Shown here in pieces: positions 6,096-11,146 of a DNA stretch of 11,146 nt; the stretch's first letter is position 1, and each line of letters starts with the position of its first letter. Below the pieces are notes generated by a model. The model was not told the origin of the DNA. It made no database searches and worked only from the letters and a program-made list of their open reading frames with translations. The translations under genes and the position numbers were made by a program. This DNA is from Desulfuromonadales bacterium (GTDB lineage: Bacteria; Desulfobacterota; Desulfuromonadia; Desulfuromonadales; BM103): the NCBI GenBank assembly GCA_030614505.1, contig JAUWTX010000041.1, positions 1 through 11,146 of the forward strand. The letters are read 5' to 3'.

Positions 6096-7037
6096 ATGGC
6101 AAATAAATGGCTGGAAATGTCTCTTACTATACCGGACCAAACTGTCGATCTAGTCTCCCAGATCTTAGTGGATCTGGGCTGTACCGGTATAACGGCAGCG
6201 GAAAAGACTCTGGACACTTTTATTGTACCGACAGCTGAGTCTCTCGCCAACGATCCGGTTCTGAGAGCTTATTTCATCTATCCGGAAAATGCAGAGGATC
6301 TCTGCCTGAGTGTACAACAGGGCATATCCGAGTGGTCCGGCATCTATCCGGAACTGGCTGAAATCCACCTGAATTACCGGGAACTGGCTAGCCACGACTG
6401 GGCAAGTGACTGGCAGCAGCACTTCCCTCCCTTCAAGATCGGCAACCGCCTTGTCATCCATCCTTCGTGGATCGACTGGCCGTCAACAGGCAACGAAGCG
6501 GTACTCACTCTTGACCCGGGACAAGCCTTTGGCACCGGCACTCACGCCACCACAGGACTCTGTCTGGAGGCCCTGTCAGACCACTTTGAAAGCAACTGCC
6601 CACCGCAACGCATTCTGGATGTCGGCACCGGCTCCGGAATCCTGGCTATGGCCGGAGCAGAACTTGGTGCAGAAGAAGTGCTTGCATGTGATATCGACCT
6701 CGAGGCCTGCAGGGTTGCGACCGAGAACGTTGAGCAGAACCAACTCTCCGGCAAGATAACCATCACAGACAAGAGCCTGGATGAAATCCCGGGGCAATAT
6801 GATCTTGTCCTGGCTAACATTCTGGCAGGAGAGAATATTCGTCTGGCAGCCCACCTTGTCTAACGTCTCGCACCGCAAGGCCGCCTGGTTCTCTCAGGAA
6901 TCCTGATCGAGCAGGAGCAGCAGGTCATTGACGGCTTCGCCAATTTCCCACTGACACCTCTTTCTACAAACCACCGTGATGAGTGGACCTGTCTCGTCTA
7001 TCAACACCAACTCAAGACTGTTGAGAGGACATCATGA
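6096..7037 (+). pseudogene. prmA: Ribosomal protein L11 methyltransferase PrmA, interrupted by an in-frame TAA at 6861-6863
   Basis: PrmA trimethylates ribosomal protein L11 with SAM. The N-terminus (KWLEMSLTIP) fits the family, so the ATG at 6096 is probably correct although its ribosome site is weak. Motifs present are DPGQAFGTGTH (140-150), the SAM-binding LDVGTGSG (174-181), acidic ACDID (197-201) and LANILA (239-244). Translation stops after residue 255 (AAHLV). The same frame resumes as RLAPQGRLVLSGILIEQ and runs to TGA at 7035-7037, giving 313 codon positions, the normal family length, and overlapping the rsmE start by ATGA. A single-base change of a sense codon to TAA explains this best. 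The product would lose the last strands of the Rossmann fold, so it is probably inactive unless the stop is a sequence error. Confidence 0.85.
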
Positions 7038-7798
7038 GTGACCCTTTGCGCTTTTTTGTACCGATCGAGAGTCTGCAAAGTGACCAGATTGTTATTGCAG
7101 GCGAGCCTTATCATCACCTGCGCAATGTCCTGCGCATCAAGCCGGGAGCCGTCGTTCTTCTGCTTGACGGTTTCGGCCAATGCTGCGAGGTCCAGCTTGA
7201 GCAACTGCAACCAAAGCAGGTGACAACCCGGGTGCTACGCCGCTGGCGGGAGAAAGACGTAACCCTGCCGATCACCCTGCTGCAGGCGCTACCGAAAGGA
7301 GACAAGTTTGACCTGATTTTGCAAAAGGGTACGGAGCTGGGCGTGAGCTGTTTTCAACCGATAGAGACTGACCATGCCATTCCGCATCTGACCACAGCAC
7401 GCTTGACCAAACGTGTGCAGCGCTGGCATAGGATCGTCAGCGAAGCTTCCAGACAGAGCCGTCGCAGCTTTCTGCCGGAGGTGAAACCACTACAAAAACT
7501 GGCAACTGCACTCGACGAAGCATCCAACGATCTCAAGTTGGTACTATGGGAAGCCGGTTCGGTGGCACTTGCAGATGTCCTGCCAAAGGAGCCCCCCACA
7601 GGGGTCAGGCTGCTCATCGGTCCGGAAGGTGGTTTCTCAGCGGCGGAGATTACCTCTATAACAGCAGCAGGATTCCAGGCTGTGCATCTTGGCCCACGAA
7701 TTCTACGCACAGAAACTGCAGGCTTGGCAGCGACCCCCATCTTGCAGTATCTTTATGGCGATTGGCAGCATGCCCCTGCCGACAGCAATGCAACCTGA
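7034..7798 (+). CDS. rsmE: 16S rRNA (uracil1498-N3)-methyltransferase RsmE
   Basis: This 254-residue SPOUT-class enzyme methylates U1498 of 16S rRNA in the 30S subunit using SAM. The N-terminal PUA-like part has HHLRNVLRIKPG (27-38). The knotted SAM-binding domain shows LQALPKGDKFDLILQKGTELG (83-103, two segments), SEASRQSRR (136-144), GPEGGFSAAE (196-205) and LGPRILRTETA (219-229), all family hallmarks. A GAGAGGA ribosome site lies just before the ATG, which overlaps the stop of the prmA frame (ATGA), so translation would normally be coupled to PrmA. The premature TAA in prmA, about 170 bases upstream, might reduce rsmE expression. Both neighbours act on ribosome components. Confidence 0.96.
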   Translation: MSDPLRFFVPIESLQSDQIVIAGEPYHHLRNVLRIKPGAVVLLLDGFGQCCEVQLEQLQPKQVTTRVLRRWREKDVTLPITLLQALPKGDKFDLILQKGTELGVSCFQPIETDHAIPHLTTARLTKRVQRWHRIVSEASRQSRRSFLPEVKPLQKLATALDEASNDLKLVLWEAGSVALADVLPKEPPTGVRLLIGPEGGFSAAEITSITAAGFQAVHLGPRILRTETAGLAATPILQYLYGDWQHAPADSNAT

Positions 7799-7814
7799 AT
7801 CACGAGGAGAACCT

Positions 7815-8219
7815 ATGAAGTGTCCAAAATGCGGATATCACAGCTTTGATCACCTGGACAGCTGCAAGAAGTGCGGCAAGGATCTGGCCGAACACAAGGC
7901 GAAATTCAACTTGCGTGGCTTCTTTTCTCCTGGGCAGACAATGGCAGAAGAACCGGAGCCTGTCGTTGATGAAAACAATGAAGAACCGGAGCAGTCTGAT
8001 GATGGTTCTGCCGACTTCGGCTTCGACTTCCTCGACGAGGAAGAAGACCCCGTTGGAGAAGTTGCAAGCGACATTTCACTCGGGGATGATAGCCAGGATA
8101 TCAATATTGACCAGCCTTTCGGCGCCGACAGCGAAACCATTCCGGCTGACGCACCTGCCTCCGACAGCGAAGGCGACTCCGAAGACAAGCCAGAGAAAGG
8201 TCCGGAGTTCGCTTTTTAA
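7815..8219 (+). CDS. Small acidic zinc-ribbon protein of unknown function
   Basis: This protein has 134 residues. GAGGAG sits 5 bases before the ATG at 7815, 16 bases after rsmE. The N-terminus is a compact zinc ribbon with two knuckles, CPKC (3-6) and CKKC (17-20). It is followed by a short basic stretch (HKAKFNLRGFF) and then about 90 residues of low-complexity, strongly acidic sequence rich in Asp, Glu and Ser, ending EFAF. No signal peptide or membrane segment is seen. The tail is probably disordered. Its place after two translation-modifying genes and before a terminator suggests it belongs to that operon. Its function is unknown; binding to RNA, ribosome or another protein through the ribbon is only a guess. 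Confidence 0.8.
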   Translation: MKCPKCGYHSFDHLDSCKKCGKDLAEHKAKFNLRGFFSPGQTMAEEPEPVVDENNEEPEQSDDGSADFGFDFLDEEEDPVGEVASDISLGDDSQDINIDQPFGADSETIPADAPASDSEGDSEDKPEKGPEFAF

Positions 8220-8272
8220 GTAAGACCTGGAGCTTTGATCAACTGACAGAACAAAGCCACCGTTTAATTTCC

Positions 8273-8316
8273 AGCCTCGCCTGTCCTGCAAAGGAAAGGG
8301 CGGGGCTGTTCTTTTT
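8273..8316 (+). terminator. Rho-independent terminator of the prmA-rsmE-zinc ribbon operon
   Basis: 8273-8282 pairs with 8298-8307 (AGCCTCGCCT with GGGCGGGGCT, including two G-U pairs). The stem extends inward with small bulges, and the hairpin is followed by GTTCTTTTT. It lies about 50 bases after the zinc-ribbon stop codon. Confidence 0.8.
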
Positions 8317-8349
8317 CGTCGCCAGGAAATGCACTAAGCAATTAATTTC

Positions 8350-8378
8350 TTGACAGGCATTTAAACAGCGCTTAAAAC
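8350..8378 (+). promoter_or_regulatory. Sigma70 promoter for the TetR-RND operon
   Basis: A perfect -35 TTGACA (8350-8355) is followed after 17 bases by TAAAAC (8373-8378), a 4/6 match to the -10 consensus. Transcription should begin at about 8385-8388, at or next to the ATG at 8388. There is also no ribosome site upstream, so the message may be leaderless. Confidence 0.55.
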
Positions 8379-8389
8379 ACTGTTTAAAT
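8359..8389. promoter_or_regulatory. TetR-type operator palindrome
   Basis: ATTTAAACAG (8359-8368) and CTGTTTAAAT (8380-8389) are perfect 10-bp inverted arms around 11 central bases. The site covers the promoter spacer and -10 and reaches into the start codon of the TetR gene, as expected for an autorepressor. The centre (CGCTTAAAACA) contains a partial third copy of the arm motif. Confidence 0.7.
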
Positions 8390-9059
8390 GAAAACTCACA
8401 GCAAACAACCTAAAGACACCAGGACTGCACTGCTGGAATACGCAGAGAAACTCTTTCTCGCCCACGGCTTTGAAGGCGTCAGCATTCGCCAGATCACCGA
8501 CGCCGCAGGTGCCAACGTGGCCGCCGTCAACTACCACTTCAATGGCAAAATAAATCTTTATCGGGAGATTCTCGCACAACGTCTGGACGAAATCACCTGT
8601 GAGAAACTGGCATTACTGAAAGAGCTTGATGAACAACAACCCGCAGCAGATCTCGAACAGATTCTGGATGCTTTCATCCGCAGTTATTTCGATCTACTCA
8701 CTGCTTCACCAGATAGCGACCGTCTGCTACAGATCATATACCGGGAAATGGGGCCCGACGCGGTCGTAGGTGACCTGGTGGCAACCCGGTTAGCCATACC
8801 GATTCACCAAACTTTCCTGAAAACAATTCTGCGTGCTTGCCCGGATCTCGACAAGGATCACGCTTCCTATTGCATCAGCAGCATAATAGGGCAAGTACTT
8901 CACTTCATCCGGAGTCGAGAGATTTTAAAAGACATCCGCAGTCCGGACCAGAACCAAACATTCGTCAAAAACGCCGTTCACCATATCACGCAATTTTCCC
9001 TGCGCGGGATCGGGAGCCCCTGTGTGACATCAGGTCCCCCTGCGCGGAAGCGGGAGTAA
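8388..9059 (+). CDS. TetR/AcrR-family repressor with CerR/CecR-like C-terminal domain
   Basis: This 223-residue protein has an N-terminal TetR helix-turn-helix at about 12-60 (ALLEYAEKLFLAHGFEGV, then SIRQITDAAGANVAAVNYHF). The C-terminal region, with YREMGPD near 122-128 and SIIGQVLHFIRSREIL near 165-180, resembles the CerR/CecR (DUF1956) ligand domain, as judged by eye. It heads the adaptor-pump operon and its operator overlaps its own start, so it probably represses the pump until a toxic ligand binds. No other Met codon is available near the helix-turn-helix, supporting ATG 8388 despite the missing ribosome site. The last residues (from about 200) are encoded by an imperfect 40-nt-spaced DNA duplication and look unlike a conserved tail. 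The ligand is unknown. Confidence 0.92.
   Translation: MKTHSKQPKDTRTALLEYAEKLFLAHGFEGVSIRQITDAAGANVAAVNYHFNGKINLYREILAQRLDEITCEKLALLKELDEQQPAADLEQILDAFIRSYFDLLTASPDSDRLLQIIYREMGPDAVVGDLVATRLAIPIHQTFLKTILRACPDLDKDHASYCISSIIGQVLHFIRSREILKDIRSPDQNQTFVKNAVHHITQFSLRGIGSPCVTSGPPARKRE
8998..9056. repeat. Imperfect 19-bp direct repeat at the 3' end of the TetR gene
   Basis: 8998-9016 and 9038-9056 match at 17 of 19 bases (shared CCCTGCGCGG and CGGGAG). The 40-base period is not a multiple of three, so the two copies are read in different frames. The second copy provides the GGGAG ribosome site of the adaptor gene. Confidence 0.8.
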
Positions 9060-9063
9060 ACCA

Positions 9064-10131
9064 ATGCGTAATGTAACCTGTATCATTCTGGCAGCGCTGA
9101 GCCTGACACTGCTTGGTGGCAACGCTGCAGCCGAAGAGCAAAAAAAACCGGCAGGCGGCCCGCCGCCCATGTTGGTCACCACCACAGAGATCGTCACTGG
9201 CAAGGCAGAACCAACGGCCAAATTTGTCGGCACAATCTATTTTTCCCGTACGGCCAAAGTTGCTGCCGAAGTTGAGGGCATTGTCCGTCAAGTCTATAGC
9301 GATGACGGCCAGCCCGTCACTACAGGAGAGCGTCTGGTACGTCTTGATGACGATCTTCTTGCAACGGAGATTGCCGGTACAAGAGCAGTCTATGAACAGA
9401 ACCTGATCGACGTGGAACAGGCACAAAGGGATTACAACAGGATTGATGCTCTGCACCATCAGGATTCGATTGCAACTTCCGAGTTCGAAGCCTATGGCAC
9501 CAAGGTCAGCCGGTTACAGAAACAATCAACAGTTCTCAAGGCACGCCTGGATCGCCTGCTTCTGGAACAGAAGAAAAAAACCGTTCGCGCCCCATTTGAC
9601 GGCATGATTATCGAAAGTCTGGTCGAGGCTGGTGACTGGGTCAAAGCAGGAGGAATTGTCGCCACACTTGCCGACAGCCATAACCTTGAAGCATGGGTCG
9701 ATATCCCGGCCAGCGTCATCCCCTACATTACCCCCGGTCAGGAGGCCATTATAACCGTGGCCGAGCAGGAGATGTCGGGGCAATTCATTACCATCATCCC
9801 GCGTGGCGACATCACCACCCGCACCTTCATTGCCAAGTTCAGCCTACCTGGGAACCTAATGCTGATAGAAGGAATGGAAGCACAAGTCATCCTACCGATC
9901 GCCGCCGCTCGCGAAGGGCTCCTGGTGCCGCGTGACGCTGTCATCAACAGCTTCGGGCGCAACGTAATCTTTATCAACGACAACGGCCAGGCACGTATGG
10001 TCGCGGTTGAAATCGGCGGCTACACAGGAACCCAGGTCGGCATCATAGGTGCCGAGATAGAAGTCGGACAGATAGTGATCGTCAAAGGCAATGAACGCAT
10101 TCGCGACGGCCAGCCCGTACGCACGGAGTAG
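9064..10131 (+). CDS. RND efflux periplasmic adaptor (membrane fusion protein, HlyD/AcrA-like)
   Basis: This 355-residue protein links an RND pump to an outer-membrane channel. A signal peptide ends near NAAA (about residue 23). I see no lipobox, so it is probably periplasmic rather than a lipoprotein. The two lipoyl half-domains lie at about 65-98 (AAEVEGIVRQVYSDDGQPV) and 178-210 (VRAPFDGMIIESLVEAGDWV), flanking a coiled hairpin (about 105-175, rich in Gln, Leu and Lys). Beta-barrel and membrane-proximal domains follow. The ATG is 4 bases after the TetR stop, and its GGGAG ribosome site lies inside the TetR coding end, indicating one operon. The permease follows after 6 bases. The substrate cannot be deduced. 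Confidence 0.95.
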   Translation: MRNVTCIILAALSLTLLGGNAAAEEQKKPAGGPPPMLVTTTEIVTGKAEPTAKFVGTIYFSRTAKVAAEVEGIVRQVYSDDGQPVTTGERLVRLDDDLLATEIAGTRAVYEQNLIDVEQAQRDYNRIDALHHQDSIATSEFEAYGTKVSRLQKQSTVLKARLDRLLLEQKKKTVRAPFDGMIIESLVEAGDWVKAGGIVATLADSHNLEAWVDIPASVIPYITPGQEAIITVAEQEMSGQFITIIPRGDITTRTFIAKFSLPGNLMLIEGMEAQVILPIAAAREGLLVPRDAVINSFGRNVIFINDNGQARMVAVEIGGYTGTQVGIIGAEIEVGQIVIVKGNERIRDGQPVRTE

Positions 10132-10137
10132 ACACAC

Positions 10138-11146
10138 ATGGACCTGATCCAAGTCTCCATCAAGCGGCCGGTCACAATCCTGTCCATCATTATTATGCTG
10201 GTCATGTTCGGCTTGATTAGTCTGCAACGTATTCCCTATCAGCTCAGCCCATCGGTGGTCGAACCTGAGATCACCGTCACCACCACCTGGCGTGGGGCCA
10301 CTCCTTATGAAATCGAACGGGAGATTATCGAAGAGCAGGAGAACACGCTCAAGGGTCTGCCGAACATGGTGGAGATGGAGAGTACTTCACGCAACGGCCG
10401 GGGGTCGATCACGCTGAAGTTCAAAGTCGGCACCAATGTTGATGATGTCCTGCTGCGAGTCTCCAATAAGCTCAATGAAGTTCCCTCCTATCCATCGACA
10501 GTCGACAAACCGGTAGTGACTGCATCGGGTGCATCAGCCTCACCGGTGGTCTGGATAATGCTCAAGACCCGCGAGGGCAACACACGCCCGGTGGAGACCT
10601 ATCTGACCTATTTTGAGGACGAGGTACGTCAACATCTGGAGCGGGTCCGCGGAGTCTCTGATCTTTTTGTCGGTGGTGGCACCGAATCCGAAATGCACGT
10701 GGAGGTCAGCGCCGAACGACTCGCAGCTTACCAGCTGACGACTGCCAGTCTGATCAACGCCCTGCAAACCGAAAACGTCAATGTATCCGCCGGCACCATG
10801 AACGTCGGTCGACGCAACTTCCGTATCCGCACCACGGCCGAGTTCAAAACACCGGAAGACATCAAAAGCGTTGTCCTGAAATCGACCGGCCAGCGTCGCA
10901 TTACTGTTGGTGATATTGCTGAAGTACATGAAGGTTTTGCCAAACAGGAAGCGATCGTCCTACAGAACGGCGACAATGGCATCGCCATGGGTGCGCGACC
11001 TGAGGCCGGCATCAATATCCTCGAGATGACCGATCAGCTTGAGGAAACTGTCAACTGGCTCAACGAAGAAAAACTGCACAAGCAGGGCCTACACCTGGAA
11101 TGGGTCTACGATCAACGTTTCTATATCCGCAGTGCCATCAGCCTGA
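10138..11146 (+). CDS. RND efflux permease (AcrB/MexB-type, HAE1-like), 3'-partial
   Basis: The frame is open from ATG 10138 to the window end (336 codons of an expected 1,000 or more). A GGAG ribosome site sits 9 bases upstream, inside the end of the adaptor gene. The start MDLIQVSIKRPVTIL and the first TM helix (about 12-30), followed by RIPYQLSPSVVEPEITV, are the classic RND N-terminus. The next approximately 300 residues form the porter domain, with WRGATPYEIEREII and LKGLPNMVEMES recognisable. This inner-membrane proton antiporter would export toxic compounds together with the adaptor and a TolC-like channel. No outer-membrane channel gene is seen in the window. The proton-relay helices lie beyond the end, so activity and substrate class cannot be judged. 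Confidence 0.95.
   Translation, partial: MDLIQVSIKRPVTILSIIIMLVMFGLISLQRIPYQLSPSVVEPEITVTTTWRGATPYEIEREIIEEQENTLKGLPNMVEMESTSRNGRGSITLKFKVGTNVDDVLLRVSNKLNEVPSYPSTVDKPVVTASGASASPVVWIMLKTREGNTRPVETYLTYFEDEVRQHLERVRGVSDLFVGGGTESEMHVEVSAERLAAYQLTTASLINALQTENVNVSAGTMNVGRRNFRIRTTAEFKTPEDIKSVVLKSTGQRRITVGDIAEVHEGFAKQEAIVLQNGDNGIAMGARPEAGINILEMTDQLEETVNWLNEEKLHKQGLHLEWVYDQRFYIRSAISL

Noticed and set aside
5932..6153. Short plus-strand frame with a hydrophobic stretch upstream of prmA
   Set aside because: It has no ribosome site and overlaps the conserved prmA N-terminus out of frame. The hydrophobicity comes from a T-rich tract.
6861..6863. Recoding of the prmA TAA as a special amino acid
   Set aside because: Selenocysteine uses TGA and pyrrolysine uses TAG. 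No known bacterial system reads TAA in this way, so mutation or sequence error is preferred.
7846..8223. Overlapping frames on both strands within the acidic zinc-ribbon gene
   Set aside because: They are open only because of the biased GAA/GAC/GAT content. They have no ribosome site or motif, whereas the zinc-ribbon frame has both.

Overview
The window looks like part of a chromosome from a Gram-negative bacterium of the Desulfuromonadia type (Desulfuromonas/Pelobacter/Geobacter relatives). This is inferred from an MtrB/PioB-like outer-membrane barrel, an apparent use of selenocysteine, and the sort of housekeeping, two-component and RND genes present. No rRNA or other decisive marker is available.

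Layout. (1) Positions 1-1059 (+) hold the 3' part of a large outer-membrane beta-barrel gene. Its frame is interrupted by a single TGA at 625-627 but continues unchanged for another 143 codons to a typical barrel C-terminus ending in Phe. A two-tier hairpin with a SECIS-like apical loop follows the TGA, so I read the gene as a candidate selenoprotein. (2) A convergent intergenic region (1060-1270) contains a terminator for each strand and four copies of a 16-17 bp tandem repeat. (3) Positions 1271-5845 (-) hold four genes in the order dikinase regulatory protein (ppsR-like), OmpR-type response regulator, sensor histidine kinase, and DegP/HtrA protease. The regulator and kinase are translationally coupled. 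The protease has its own predicted promoter and a palindromic leader. (4) Positions 6096-8219 (+) hold a translation-related operon: prmA (L11 methyltransferase, interrupted by an in-frame TAA), rsmE (16S rRNA methyltransferase, ATGA overlap with the prmA frame) and a small acidic zinc-ribbon protein, ending at a terminator. (5) From 8350 to the end (+) there is an RND efflux operon: a TetR/CerR-type repressor with an operator-like palindrome touching its own start codon, a periplasmic adaptor, and an RND permease cut by the window end.

How the parts work together. The two-component system and DegP make a plausible envelope-sensing and envelope-repair unit. The RND operon has the usual arrangement of local repressor, adaptor and pump. 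The barrel gene would belong to a porin-cytochrome electron conduit whose cytochromes lie outside the window. By topology, the Sec residue and two Cys fall in a loop predicted to face the outside of the cell, which is the most interesting point here. The main caution is that prmA also carries an in-frame stop with no recoding explanation, so point mutations or sequence errors must be excluded for both.
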